Positions 23,132 to 32,093 of a stretch of 64,000 nucleotides of DNA are shown piece by piece. The translations under genes and the position numbers were made by a program. The notes under the pieces were generated by a model that searched no databases, was not told where the DNA came from, and saw only the letters and a program-made list of their open reading frames with translations. Positions within the stretch are counted from its first letter, which is position 1, and every line of letters begins with the position of its first letter. This DNA is from Streptomyces griseoincarnatus (lineage in GTDB: Bacteria; Actinomycetota; Actinomycetes; Streptomycetales; Streptomycetaceae): contig BMTH01000011.1 in the NCBI GenBank assembly GCA_014649575.1, forward strand, positions 62,001-126,000. Direction: 5' to 3'.

Positions 23132-24682
23132 TCAGCCCATGAACTTCTTGAACTCGTCGGGCAGCTCGAAGTCCTTGCCGCCCTGCTGCGGGAGCCCGAA
23201 GGCGTTGCCGCCCTCGGCCGCCGCGGCCCGGCGCGCGGCCTCCTCCTGCTCCTGCTGCTTGCGCTTCATCGGGTTGCCCGAGCGCTGCTTGCCCTTGGCC
23301 TGCTTCTGCTTCTTCTTCGTCCGGCCGGGGCCGCCGCCCATGCCCGGCATCCCGGGCATCCCCGGCATGCCGCCGCCCTGCGCCATGCGGGACATCATCT
23401 TGCGCGCCTCGAAGAACCGCTCGACCAGGTTCTTCACCGCGCTGACCTCGACACCGGAGCCCTTGGCGATACGGGCGCGGCGCGAGCCGTTGATGATCGC
23501 CGGGTCCTGGCGCTCCCCGGGCGTCATCGACTTGATGATCGCGGCGGTGCGGTCGACGTCCCGCTCGTCCAGGTTGTTGATCTGGTCCTTGATCTGGCCC
23601 ATGCCCGGGAGCATGCCGAGCAGCTTGGAGATGGAGCCCATCTTGCGGACCTGCTCCATCTGGGCGAGGAAGTCGTCCAGGGTGAAGTCCTGGCCCTTCT
23701 TCGACGCCAGCTTGGAGGCCATCCGCTCGGCCTCTTCCTGGCTGAACGTCTTCTCCGCCTGCTCGATCAGGGTGAGCAGGTCACCCATGTCGAGGATGCG
23801 GGAGGCCATCCGGTCCGGGTGGAACGCGTCGAAGTCGTCGAGCTTCTCACCGTTGGACGCGAACATGATCGGCTTGCCGGTCACCTGCCGGATCGACAGG
23901 GCGGCACCACCGCGGGCGTCACCGTCGAGCTTGGACAGCACCACGCCGTCGAAGCCGACGCCGTCACGGAAGGCCTCGGCGGTGTTGACCGCGTCCTGGC
24001 CGATCATCGCGTCGACGACGAAGAGGATCTCGTCAGGGCTCACGGCGTCCCTGATGTCCGCGGCCTGCCGCATCAGCTCCTGGTCGATGCCCAGGCGGCC
24101 GGCGGTGTCCACGATCACGATGTCGTGGACCTTGGCGCGGGCGTGGTCGATGGAGTCCTCGGCGACCTTCACCGGGTCGCCCACGCCGTTGCCCGGCTCG
24201 GGCGCGTAGACGGCGACGCCCGCCCGCTCGGCGACCACGCTGAGCTGGTTGACGGCGTTGGGCCGCTGGAGGTCGGCGGCGACCAGCAACGGGGAGTGGC
24301 CCTGGTCCTTGAGCCACTTGCCGAGCTTGCCCGCGAGGGTGGTCTTGCCGGCACCCTGCAGACCCGCGAGCATGATCACGGTCGGGGGCTGCTTGGCGAA
24401 GCGGAGGCGGCGCGTCTCCCCGCCGAGGATCTGGACGAGCTCGTCGTTGACGATCTTGAGAACCTGCTGGGCTGGGTTCAGCGCCTTGGAGACCTCCGCG
24501 CCGAGCGCACGCTCCTTGACGTTCTTGATGAACGAGCGGACGACGGGCAGGGCCACGTCGGCCTCGAGGAGGGCGATGCGGATCTCACGCGCCGTGGCGT
24601 CGATGTCCGCCTCGGACAACCTGCCTTTGCCGCGGAGGTTTTTGAAAGTCGCGCTGAGGCGGTCGGAGAGGGTATCGAACAC
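23132..24682 (-). CDS. ffh: Signal recognition particle GTPase Ffh (SRP54)
   Basis: A 516-residue SRP54 protein that, with the 4.5S-type RNA, targets nascent membrane proteins to FtsY. The N domain opens MFDTLSDRLSATFKNLRGKG. The G domain has G1 GLQGAGKTT, IVDTAGRLG and SKLDGDARGG. The C-terminal M domain is methionine-rich (KMGSISKLLGMLPGM, FFEARKMMSRM), followed by a Gly/Met and Lys-rich tail. GTG 24682 is the conserved start. The open frame to 24895 upstream is spurious and covers the glnD terminator. Its partner ftsY is 8 kb away. Confidence 0.97.
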   Translation of the reverse strand: MFDTLSDRLSATFKNLRGKGRLSEADIDATAREIRIALLEADVALPVVRSFIKNVKERALGAEVSKALNPAQQVLKIVNDELVQILGGETRRLRFAKQPPTVIMLAGLQGAGKTTLAGKLGKWLKDQGHSPLLVAADLQRPNAVNQLSVVAERAGVAVYAPEPGNGVGDPVKVAEDSIDHARAKVHDIVIVDTAGRLGIDQELMRQAADIRDAVSPDEILFVVDAMIGQDAVNTAEAFRDGVGFDGVVLSKLDGDARGGAALSIRQVTGKPIMFASNGEKLDDFDAFHPDRMASRILDMGDLLTLIEQAEKTFSQEEAERMASKLASKKGQDFTLDDFLAQMEQVRKMGSISKLLGMLPGMGQIKDQINNLDERDVDRTAAIIKSMTPGERQDPAIINGSRRARIAKGSGVEVSAVKNLVERFFEARKMMSRMAQGGGMPGMPGMPGMGGGPGRTKKKQKQAKGKQRSGNPMKRKQQEQEEAARRAAAAEGGNAFGLPQQGGKDFELPDEFKKFMG

Positions 24683-24790
24683 GGTGGCGTCGGTCCTCGA
24701 GGTCGGGGGCGGAACTGGGCTGCCCTCCAGGGTATCCGGCCCCGCAAGCAAATCGCCCCCGCCTGCCGTGGCCGGCGGCAGGGGGCGAGG

Positions 24791-24820
24791 CCGTGCCGCA
24801 CATGCTTCCGTGCGGCACGG
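24791..24820 (-). terminator. glnD terminator hairpin
   Basis: A perfect 11-bp stem, CCGTGCCGCAC and complement, with an eight-base loop, lies just after the glnD stop at 24828. A further hairpin with CGCCCCC/GGGGGCG arms lies next to it at about 24758-24787. Confidence 0.8.
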
Positions 24821-24827
24821 GGGGGGG

Positions 24828-27308
24828 TCACACCCGTAGTGCCTCCTCCAGCTTCCCTGCCACGGCCACCGCCTCTTCACCCGGCAGAGGCACACCCTGC
24901 TCCTGCGTCACGTAGAAGACGTCCACCGCGTTCGCCCCCAGCGTGCTCACATGCGCGCTCCGCACCCGTACCGCCGTGTCCTCCAGCGCACGCCCGATGC
25001 GGAACAGCAGGCCGGGGGCGTCCTGTGCGCGGACCTCGATGACCGTGGCGTGCCGGGACGCGGCCGGGGCGACCGTCACCCGCGGGGGCGGGGCGACCAC
25101 CCCGCGGCGCCTCGGGTACGCGGCGTCCCGTTCGGCGAGGCGGCCGGCGATGTCCAGGCTGCCGTCCAAGGCGCGGACCAGGTCGGCGCGGAGCCGGGCG
25201 GCCTGCGGAAGCGAGCCGTACTCGGCGGCGACCCGCCAGTCCAGCAGCAGCACGGAGCCGTCGACGCCGTCCGGGAGATCCAGCGAGCGCAGCTCGGCCG
25301 TGCGCACCGTCAGCCGGTGCACGGCGAGCACGCCGGCCACCGCGGGCAGCACGCCCGCCTGCTCGGGCACGGCGATCAGCAGCTCCACCCCGAGCGGTTC
25401 CGGGTCGCCGGAGGGCTCGGCGGGCGGCTCGGTCTGCGCCCGCAGGGACAGCACGGGCGCGCCGGTGGCGACGGCCTCCAGGGCGAGCCGCTCGTGCTGC
25501 GCGGTGGGCGCGGCCTCCTCCAGGTCGGACGGGGCCTGGCCCGCGAGCACGGCGGCGACCCGTTTGACCAGGTCGGCGACGAGTGCGGCGCGCCAGGACG
25601 ACCAGGCCGCCGGTCCGGTGGCGAGGGCGTCCGCCTCGGTGAGGGCGTGCAGCAGCTCCAGCGTGCCGGGGGAGCCGACGGCCTCGGCGACGGAGCGCAC
25701 GGTGGCGGGGTCGTCGAGGTCGCGCCGGGTGGCGGTCTCGACGAGCAGCAGGTGGTGGCGTACGAGGGTGGCGATCACGGTGACGTCGTCGGCGTCGAAG
25801 CCGATGCGGGCGGCCACGTCCCGGGCGATGACCTCGCCGGCCACCGAGTGGTCGCCGGGCCAGCCCTTGCCGATGTCGTGCAGCAGGGCGGCGATGAGCA
25901 GCAGGTCGGGGCGGCTGACCCGGCGGGTGAAGGCGGAGGCGCGCACGGCGGTCTCGATGAGGTGCCGGTCGACGGTCCACAGGTGGACGGCGTTGCGCTG
26001 CGGGCGGCATCGCACCCGGTCCCAGTCGGGGAGCAGCAGGCTGATCAGGCCCTCGGCCTCCAGCGCCTCCCACACGTCGACGGTGGGCCGGCCGGAGCCC
26101 AGCAGGGTGAGGAGCTGCTGGCGGGCCTCGGCGGGCCAGGGCGAGGGGAGGGCGCGGGCGCCGGCGGCCATGCGGCGTACGGCGTGCAGGTTGAGGGGGA
26201 GGCCGGCCTGGGCGGCGGCGGCCGCGGCGCGGAGCGGGAGCACGGGGTCGCGGTCGGGGCGCGCGGCGCGGGCGAGCACCACCTCGCCGTCCTGCTCCAC
26301 GACCCCTTCGGCGAGCGGGGACCGCTCGGGCGCGGGCTTGCCTCCGCCCAGCGCCCTCCCGTCGCCCGCCACCGCCCTTCTGAGGAAGTCGCTTCGCTCC
26401 CTTGCCAGTTTCCGCAATCGGGGCCGTACCGAGCGGGAGCGCAGGACGCGGCCGACCTCGCGCCAGGTGACGTCGCCGGCGTAGGCGATGACCCGGGCGG
26501 CCTCGTAGACCTGGCGGAGCAGGGCGTCGGCGTCGAGCAGGCCGAGTTCGGCGGCGACCTGGTCCTGTTCCTGGAGGGCGAGCCGGTCGGTGGCGCGTCC
26601 GGTGGTCAGGTGCAGGGCGTCCCGTACGTCGAGGAGGCGGCCGCGGGCCTCGGCGAGCCCTTCGCGGGGGGCGTCGGCAAGCCAGGAGGCGGCCACCGCG
26701 CGCAAGGCGGTGGCGTCGCGCAGTCCGCCGCGGGCCTCCTTGAGGTCGGGTTCGAGGAGGTACTGCAGTTCGCCCTGGCGTGCGGCGCGCTCCTCGCACA
26801 GCTCCCGCAGGGCGGGCAGCCGCTTGGGGGCCTGGTTGCGCCAGTCGGCGAGGACGGTGGTGCGCAGGGCGGTGGTGAGGCCGAGGTCGCCCGCGACGTG
26901 CCGGGCGTCCAGCAGGCCGAGCTGGACCTTGAGGTCCTCCCCCGCTGTCCTGCGGGCCTCCGTCGGGGTGCGGACGGAGTGGTCGAGGGCGAGGCCGAGG
27001 TCCCAGACCGGGTACCAGAGGCGGTCGGCGAGCTTCGAGACGGTCCCGGGGTCGCTGCCGTCGTGGAGCAGCAGCAGGTCGAGGTCGCTGCGCGGGGAGA
27101 GTTCCGCGCGTCCGTAGCCGCCTACGGCGACGAGGGACACCCCGCGCGCTGCGGGGGCGCCGGCCGCGAAGAGTCCGGCGAGCCATTCGTCGGTGAGGCC
27201 GGCGAGCGCGGAACGGCGCGGCGGCCCGGACCGCGCCTTCTCGTTGAGAAGGCGCAGCCGGGCCGCCGCGTAGCCGCCGGGTCCCGAGTCCTCTGCCTGA
27301 TGGTGCAT
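24828..27308 (-). CDS. glnD: PII nucleotidyltransferase GlnD
   Basis: An 826-residue bifunctional nucleotidyltransferase that modifies and demodifies PII according to nitrogen status. The nucleotidyltransferase site is VGGYGRAELSPRSDLDLLLL (G-x-G with D-x-D). The HD phosphohydrolase motif is ALLHDIGKGWPGDHS. Two ACT domains (VELLIAVPEQAGVL; VIEVRAQDAPGLLFRIG) sense glutamine. In S. coelicolor the homologue adenylylates GlnK instead of uridylylating it. ATG 27308 has GAGGA five bases upstream; earlier starts to 27419 are unlikely. Last gene of amtB-glnK-glnD. Confidence 0.96.
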   Translation of the reverse strand: MHHQAEDSGPGGYAAARLRLLNEKARSGPPRRSALAGLTDEWLAGLFAAGAPAARGVSLVAVGGYGRAELSPRSDLDLLLLHDGSDPGTVSKLADRLWYPVWDLGLALDHSVRTPTEARRTAGEDLKVQLGLLDARHVAGDLGLTTALRTTVLADWRNQAPKRLPALRELCEERAARQGELQYLLEPDLKEARGGLRDATALRAVAASWLADAPREGLAEARGRLLDVRDALHLTTGRATDRLALQEQDQVAAELGLLDADALLRQVYEAARVIAYAGDVTWREVGRVLRSRSVRPRLRKLARERSDFLRRAVAGDGRALGGGKPAPERSPLAEGVVEQDGEVVLARAARPDRDPVLPLRAAAAAAQAGLPLNLHAVRRMAAGARALPSPWPAEARQQLLTLLGSGRPTVDVWEALEAEGLISLLLPDWDRVRCRPQRNAVHLWTVDRHLIETAVRASAFTRRVSRPDLLLIAALLHDIGKGWPGDHSVAGEVIARDVAARIGFDADDVTVIATLVRHHLLLVETATRRDLDDPATVRSVAEAVGSPGTLELLHALTEADALATGPAAWSSWRAALVADLVKRVAAVLAGQAPSDLEEAAPTAQHERLALEAVATGAPVLSLRAQTEPPAEPSGDPEPLGVELLIAVPEQAGVLPAVAGVLAVHRLTVRTAELRSLDLPDGVDGSVLLLDWRVAAEYGSLPQAARLRADLVRALDGSLDIAGRLAERDAAYPRRRGVVAPPPRVTVAPAASRHATVIEVRAQDAPGLLFRIGRALEDTAVRVRSAHVSTLGANAVDVFYVTQEQGVPLPGEEAVAVAGKLEEALRV

Positions 27309-27352
27309 GTCCGTCCTCGTCACCCGGCGACTCCTGTTCGGTCGGTCTGCTG

Positions 27353-27691
27353 TCAGAGCGCGTCCGGGCCGCGCTCGCCGGTCCGGACCCGTACGGCCGT
27401 CTCGACGGGGATGGTCCACACCTTGCCGTCGCCGATCTTGCCGGTGCGGGCCGCCTTGACGACGACGTCGACGAGCTGTTCGGCGTCGTCGTCCTCGACG
27501 AGGACCTCGATGCGGACCTTGGGCACCAGGTCGACGGTGTACTCGGCGCCGCGGTAGACCTCGGTGTGGCCGCGCTGGCGGCCGTAGCCGCTGGCCTCCG
27601 TGACGGTCAGACCGTGCACTCCGAAGGCCTGGAGGGCCTCCTTGATCTCGTCGAGCCGGTGCGGCTTCACGACGGCGGTGATGAGCTTCAT
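27353..27691 (-). CDS. glnK: Nitrogen regulatory PII protein GlnK
   Basis: A 112-residue PII protein. The T-loop reads YGRQRGHTEVYRGAEYTVDL with the modified tyrosine at position 51; the B-loop is TGKIGDGKVW near residue 82-91. It binds ATP/ADP and 2-oxoglutarate and plugs AmtB under nitrogen excess. The ATG overlaps the amtB stop by 4 nt and glnD follows 45 bases later, so ligand, channel and modifying enzyme are coproduced. The long frame to 28105 on this strand is antisense-free but unconserved, so the short start is right. Confidence 0.97.
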   Translation of the reverse strand: MKLITAVVKPHRLDEIKEALQAFGVHGLTVTEASGYGRQRGHTEVYRGAEYTVDLVPKVRIEVLVEDDDAEQLVDVVVKAARTGKIGDGKVWTIPVETAVRVRTGERGPDAL

Positions 27692-29028
27692 GCGTCCACC
27701 TTCTTGCTCTCGGCCGGGACGGCGGGGCTGCTGGCCGGCGTACGGGCCGCGCCGCCGCCCGCGCCGCTGAAGTCGTATGCGGTCTCGGCGTGCTCGGCCT
27801 GGTCGATGCCGGCCACCTCCTCGTCCTCGGAGACTCGCATACCCATGGTCTTGTGGATCAGGAGGGCCAGGACCGCGGAGGCGACGAAGGAGTAGGCGAG
27901 GACACCGAAGACACCGGCGCACTGCTTCCAGAACTGGTCGAGACCGCCCCCGTAGAAGAGGCCCGCGACGTCGGACTGGCCCTTGCCGGTGGCGAAGAAG
28001 CCGACGAGCAGGGAGCCGATGATGCCGCCGACGAGGTGGACGCCGACGACGTCGAGGGAGTCGTCGTAGCCCAGCTTGTACTTGAGGCCGACGGCCATGG
28101 CGCACAGGACACCGGCAATGATGCCGATCGCGATGGCGCCGAGCGGGGAGACCGCGCCGCCCGCCGGGGTGATGGCGACCAGACCGGAGACCGCGCCGGA
28201 GGCGGCGCCCAGCGTGGTGAACGCGCCGTGGCGGATCTTCTCATAGGCGAGCCAGCCGACGACCGCGGCACCGGTGGCGACCTGGGTGTTGACGAACATC
28301 AGCGCGCCGACGCCGTCGTCGTTGCCGAGCCACGAGCCGGCGTTGAATCCGAACCAGCCGAACCACAGCAGACCGGCGCCGAGCATGACCAGCGGGAGGC
28401 TGTGCGGACGCATCGGGTCCTTCTTGAAGCCGATGCGCTTGCCGATGACGAGGATGACACCGAGGGCGGCCGCACCGGCGTTGATGTGCACCGCGGTACC
28501 GCCGGCGAAGTCGATGACGCCGAGCTCGAAGGCCCAGCCGCCGGATCCCCAGACCCAGTGGGCCACCGGGAAGTAGACGACGGTGACCCACAGGGCGACG
28601 AACAGGGCCCACGCGGTGAACTTCACGCGGTCCGCGAGGGCACCGCTGATCAGCGCGGGCGTGAGGACGGCGAACATCAACTGGAAGACCAGGAAGACGA
28701 ACACGGGGATGGTGTAGCCGTCCCACAGCTCGGTCAGGCCGATGTCGCTCAGGCCGACCCAGTCGGAGTTCCAGCCGACAAGGCTGCCCTTGTCGTCGCC
28801 GAACGCGACGGAGAATCCGTAGAGCACCCACAGGATGGTGACGATGCCCAGGCTGATGAAGCTCATCATCAGCATGTTCAGCGTGCTCTTGACCCGGACC
28901 ATGCCTCCGTAGAAGAAGGCCAGACCGGGGGTCATGAGCATCACCAGGGCGGAACAGATGAGCATGAACCCTGTGTTGGCGGCGGACAGCGTGGGCGCGT
29001 CTGCTGCCAGGGTGATGGCTTGTGCCAT
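27688..29028 (-). CDS. amtB: Ammonium transporter AmtB
   Basis: A 446-residue ammonium channel with eleven predicted membrane segments. The signature region DFAGGTAVHINAGAAALG carries one of the twin pore histidines; MTPGLAFFYGGMVR is the conserved TM1-2 loop. The N-terminus TLSAANTGFMLICSALVM probably acts as a non-cleaved first helix. The cytoplasmic C-terminus is Ala/Gly-rich. First gene of the nitrogen operon; its upstream region contains a GlnR-like half box. Confidence 0.97.
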   Translation of the reverse strand: MAQAITLAADAPTLSAANTGFMLICSALVMLMTPGLAFFYGGMVRVKSTLNMLMMSFISLGIVTILWVLYGFSVAFGDDKGSLVGWNSDWVGLSDIGLTELWDGYTIPVFVFLVFQLMFAVLTPALISGALADRVKFTAWALFVALWVTVVYFPVAHWVWGSGGWAFELGVIDFAGGTAVHINAGAAALGVILVIGKRIGFKKDPMRPHSLPLVMLGAGLLWFGWFGFNAGSWLGNDDGVGALMFVNTQVATGAAVVGWLAYEKIRHGAFTTLGAASGAVSGLVAITPAGGAVSPLGAIAIGIIAGVLCAMAVGLKYKLGYDDSLDVVGVHLVGGIIGSLLVGFFATGKGQSDVAGLFYGGGLDQFWKQCAGVFGVLAYSFVASAVLALLIHKTMGMRVSEDEEVAGIDQAEHAETAYDFSGAGGGAARTPASSPAVPAESKKVDA

Positions 29029-29177
29029 CGGCGTCTCCTCGTCGTTGGTACGGCCCCGTGCGGGCGAAGCCTTGAGCGGATTGAGGGGTGGGCCGGTTAT
29101 GCGCCATGAGATTGGCGCAGCGCCGTTTCGGTGGAAGCCCCTCGTTGTTTCGCCGCCGTGACGAAGGCACCCGGCGT

Positions 29178-29193
29178 GTTACGGGTCGGTGAA
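29178..29193 (-). promoter_or_regulatory. GlnR-type half box candidate upstream of amtB
   Basis: On the minus strand TTCAC-n6-GTAAC fits the gTnAC-n6-GnAAC half of the GlnR box except for its first base. It lies 150 bases before the amtB start. The second half box is not visible, so this is tentative. Confidence 0.35.
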
Positions 29194-29276
29194 CCGCCGG
29201 ATCCGGGGTGCGCCGATCGTTATCGTGGCGCAATCTTCGGTGTACGGCGGGCAACCGCGGCCGGGGAGACACACGA

Positions 29277-29353
29277 CCGGCCGCGGCCGGCCTTCCGAAT
29301 GACTGGCATGGGGGAGCCGAGTCGGGCAGTTCGGGAGGGCCGGCCGCGGCCGG
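29277..29353. repeat. 16-bp perfect inverted repeat after nsdA
   Basis: CCGGCCGCGGCCGGCC (29277-29292) is matched by its complement at 29338-29353, with 45 bases between. Each arm is itself nearly palindromic. It lies 22 bases after the nsdA stop and may act as its terminator. Confidence 0.7.
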
Positions 29354-29374
29354 GGTCCAGGGTGTTTCGGCGGG

Positions 29375-30871
29375 TCAGACCGCCTGGGCGGTCTCGGGCA
29401 GCTCGACCGCGAGCCGCTCGGTGAGTTCGACGACCTCGGCGAGCTCACCGAAGTCGCGCACGGCGGTGTCGACGGTCTTTCGGATACGAGTGTTGACGCG
29501 CTCGGAACGGACCTTCTTGGCCGCCTTGATGGCCTCGGTGGCGAGAACCGTGCTCTGCTCGGCCTCGCGCTGGAGGAGATGGACCGTGGCCATGCCGATC
29601 AGGTTGAGGGCGTAGGAGCGCTGGTGCTCGCCGCCCTCCTGGCCGAACAGCTCCACGGCCCGCTTCATCAGCGGCTCGGCGAGCGAGGCGTAGGTGGGGC
29701 TGCGGCCCGCGACGTAGGCGAGGTCGCGGAAGGAGTGGCTGTTCTCCGCGTACAGCTCGGCCTCGGAGAAGAAGCGGATCCAGTCGGGGTCCGGCTCGTC
29801 CCACTCGTCGGCCTCGGCGAAGGTGTCCTCTGCCATGCGGACGGCGCGCTTGCAGCGGCCGGGCTGGCCCATGTTGGCGTAGGCGCGGGCCTCCATCGCA
29901 TACAGCATGGACTGGACGCGGGGACTCGCGCAGTCGCGGCTGCCGTACTGGGCGAGGTGGATGAGCTCCAGGGCGTCCTCGGGGCGGCCGAGGTGGATCA
30001 TCTGGCGGCTCATGTTGGAGAGGACGTAGGACCCGAGGGGCCGGTCGCCGGCCTCCTTCGCGGCGTGCAGGGCGAGCACGAAGTACTTCTGCGCGGTGGG
30101 CTGGAGCCCGACGTCGTACGACATCCAGCCGGCCAGTTCGGCGAGCTCGGCGGCGACCTTGAACAGCCGCTTGGTGGTGGCGTCCGGCTGGGGCTCCTGG
30201 AGGAGGTCGGTGACCTCGTGGAGCTGGCCGACGACGGCCTTGCGGCGCAGTCCGCCGCCGCACTGGGCGTCCCACTGCCGGAACATCACGGTGGTGGTCT
30301 CCAGCAGGTCCAGCTCCGGCTTGGAGAGCCGGCCGCGGGCGCGCGCCGAGGAGGGGGCGACGTCCGGCTCGGGCCTGGGCAGCGGGCTGGACGGCGAGGG
30401 GACGAGCCAGCGCTGCATGGGCTCGATGAGGGACGGGCCCGCGGAGAGGGCCAGCGAGCTCCCGAGGAAGCCGCGCCGCGCCAGCATGAGGTCGCTGCGC
30501 GAGAACTCGCTGAGCAGGGCCACGGTCTGCGGGCCCGTCCAGGGAAGGTCGACGCCGGTCGCGGAGGGTGCCGGGCGTGTGGTGCGCAGGCCCAGGTCCT
30601 CCACGGAGACGACGACACCGAAGCGCTCGGAGAACAGCTCGGAGAGGATGCGCGGGATCGGCTCGCGCGGGTTCTCCCCGTCCAGCCAGCGGCGCACCCG
30701 GGAGGTGTCGGTGGAGATGTGGTTGGCGCCCAACTGCCGGGCTCTGCGGTTCACTTGGCGGGCGAGCTCACCCTTGGACCAGCCGCTGCGGACGAACCAC
30801 GAGGTGAGCAGCTCGTTCGGGCGCTTCTCCGCACTCGCAGAACTCGTCCCGCCACCGCCGTTGCCGCTCAC
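29375..30871 (-). CDS. nsdA: NsdA, negative regulator of differentiation and antibiotic production (TPR/HTH)
   Basis: A 498-residue protein matching NsdA, known in S. coelicolor as a repressor of sporulation and actinorhodin. Residues about 20-85 form an XRE-like helix-turn-helix (WSKGELARQVNRRARQLG...SRVRRWLDGENPREPIP). A hydrophobic twin-Arg-like stretch MLARRGFLGSSLALSAG follows about residue 125-145. The C-terminal 300 residues are helical TPR-type (YALNLIGMATVHLLQREAEQ). I chose GTG 30871; the frame is open to 31243 without conservation. It stands alone, divergent from the Prim-Pol gene. Confidence 0.92.
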   Translation of the reverse strand: MSGNGGGGTSSASAEKRPNELLTSWFVRSGWSKGELARQVNRRARQLGANHISTDTSRVRRWLDGENPREPIPRILSELFSERFGVVVSVEDLGLRTTRPAPSATGVDLPWTGPQTVALLSEFSRSDLMLARRGFLGSSLALSAGPSLIEPMQRWLVPSPSSPLPRPEPDVAPSSARARGRLSKPELDLLETTTVMFRQWDAQCGGGLRRKAVVGQLHEVTDLLQEPQPDATTKRLFKVAAELAELAGWMSYDVGLQPTAQKYFVLALHAAKEAGDRPLGSYVLSNMSRQMIHLGRPEDALELIHLAQYGSRDCASPRVQSMLYAMEARAYANMGQPGRCKRAVRMAEDTFAEADEWDEPDPDWIRFFSEAELYAENSHSFRDLAYVAGRSPTYASLAEPLMKRAVELFGQEGGEHQRSYALNLIGMATVHLLQREAEQSTVLATEAIKAAKKVRSERVNTRIRKTVDTAVRDFGELAEVVELTERLAVELPETAQAV

Positions 30872-31320
30872 TGGAACGCCCCCATCCCTGAACACCACTT
30901 GCCGCTGAGTGCGCCAAGCCCTATCAGAATGCCGGTAGTTGGGGCCGCCCGTCCGGCGGTTGCCACCCTCCGAACGTAAAGCCGAGTTGCCTCCGGCATA
31001 CCCACGCGTGCATGTGCCCCATCCAAGCCGTGCACACACAGTAACCCTATGATCACCCGTCCCACCATGGCGGAACCTCAATCGCCACCATTCGCCACCC
31101 CTTCGAATGAACGCACCGTCGCCGTCCCGCGATTGACTTGACACAGGGCGGACAAGAGTGGATGCAGCGGTGCACTCCGAGGCGCGCGAACACCCACCGC
31201 ACCACCCCACACACATCGAGGCGCTGGTTGGCTCAGGTCGCACCCGGGAAGCCGGAAACAGAGAGTCACACTCTGCGTCCGCTACGTAACCACCGGTACG
31301 TCGGACCCGTTGGAGGGGGC
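30872..31320. other. Divergent nsdA / Prim-Pol intergenic region
   Basis: 449 bases of promoter region. On the minus strand TAGGGT at 31044-31049 could be a -10 for nsdA. On the plus strand TTGACTTGACA at 31133-31143 resembles -35 sequence for the Prim-Pol gene, but no matching -10 is present. No gene is supported. Confidence 0.45.
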
Positions 31321-31986
31321 ATGGGCTTCACGATCGGCATCAGTCGGGGCATCCGTGACATCCGGTCCGGCTCGCGGCGGCGCGGCCGCTCCTCGGACGG
31401 CACGGTCGTGGCGGAGTACACGGGACTGTGGGGCTGGGACGTGGTGCCGGGTGTGCGCGCCGTCGCCGGGTCCTGCTCCTGCGGCCGCGCGGGCTGCCGG
31501 GCGCCGGGCGCCCATCCCCTGGAGCACGCGCCGGTGATCCGCGCGGGCGCGCCGCTGGACGAGGTGACCGCCCTCTGGTCGGAGTTCCCGGGCGCCTCGG
31601 TGATGCTGCCCGTCGGGCAGGCGTTCGACGTGATCGAGGTGGCGGAGCCCGCCGGATGTCACGCCCTGGCGCGGCTGGAGCGGATGGGCCTGCCGGTCGG
31701 ACCGGTCGCCGCCACCCCGGACGGCCGGGCCCAGTTCTTCGTCGCCCCGGGCGCCGCGGCGGCCCTGCCGGACCTGCTGTACCGCATGGGCTGGGACGAC
31801 CCGGGCGCCCTCGACCTGCGCGGCCTGGGACGCGGGACGCACGTCACGGCGCCGCCGTCGGACCGCGCCGGCCTCGGCCCGGTGCGCTGGCTGCGCTCCC
31901 CCGCCCTGGACTCCGCCTCCCGTCCTCCGGAGGCCCGGCTGCTGCTCGGCACACTGGCGTACGTGGCGCACCGCTCGGGCACCTGA
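31321..31986 (+). CDS. Stand-alone bifunctional DNA primase/polymerase (Prim-Pol) N-terminal-domain protein
   Basis: A 221-residue protein with the N-terminal prim-pol-type domain seen in plasmid and phage primases: WGWDVVPGVRAV, the Cys cluster CSCGRAGCRAPGAHP and LDEVTALWSEFPGASVMLPVG. The acidic catalytic residues may include the D/E of FDVIEV, but a full D-x-D/E set is not obvious. Such short chromosomal forms are common in Streptomyces without known function. ATG 31321 has GGAGGGGG upstream. It is monocistronic with a strong terminator shared with ftsY. Confidence 0.78.
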   Translation: MGFTIGISRGIRDIRSGSRRRGRSSDGTVVAEYTGLWGWDVVPGVRAVAGSCSCGRAGCRAPGAHPLEHAPVIRAGAPLDEVTALWSEFPGASVMLPVGQAFDVIEVAEPAGCHALARLERMGLPVGPVAATPDGRAQFFVAPGAAAALPDLLYRMGWDDPGALDLRGLGRGTHVTAPPSDRAGLGPVRWLRSPALDSASRPPEARLLLGTLAYVAHRSGT

Positions 31987-32025
31987 CGCCCTTCCCGCTC
32001 GCGCGCCCGCCCCTCCCGGTACGGC

Positions 32026-32066
32026 GAAGCGCCCGTCCCCCGATCGCTCTCGGGGGCGGGCGCTTC
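32026..32066. terminator. Bidirectional hairpin between Prim-Pol gene and ftsY
   Basis: A 17-bp stem (GAAGCGCCCG, one bulged T, CCCCCGA, and complement) with a six-base loop lies between the convergent stops. Confidence 0.88.
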
Positions 32067-32093
32067 CTCGCGTACGGCCGGACGGCTCGGGGG

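Larger units (their letters stand above)
29029..29374. promoter_or_regulatory. amtB upstream region / nsdA downstream region
   Basis: 346 bases without a gene, following nsdA and preceding amtB on the same strand. It holds a GlnR-like half site at 29178-29193 and a long inverted repeat at 29277-29353. No other signal is clear. Confidence 0.6.

Noticed and set aside
24951..27557. 868-codon plus-strand frame opposite glnD
   Set aside because: Antisense shadow of glnD, whose nucleotidyltransferase, HD and ACT motifs are intact.
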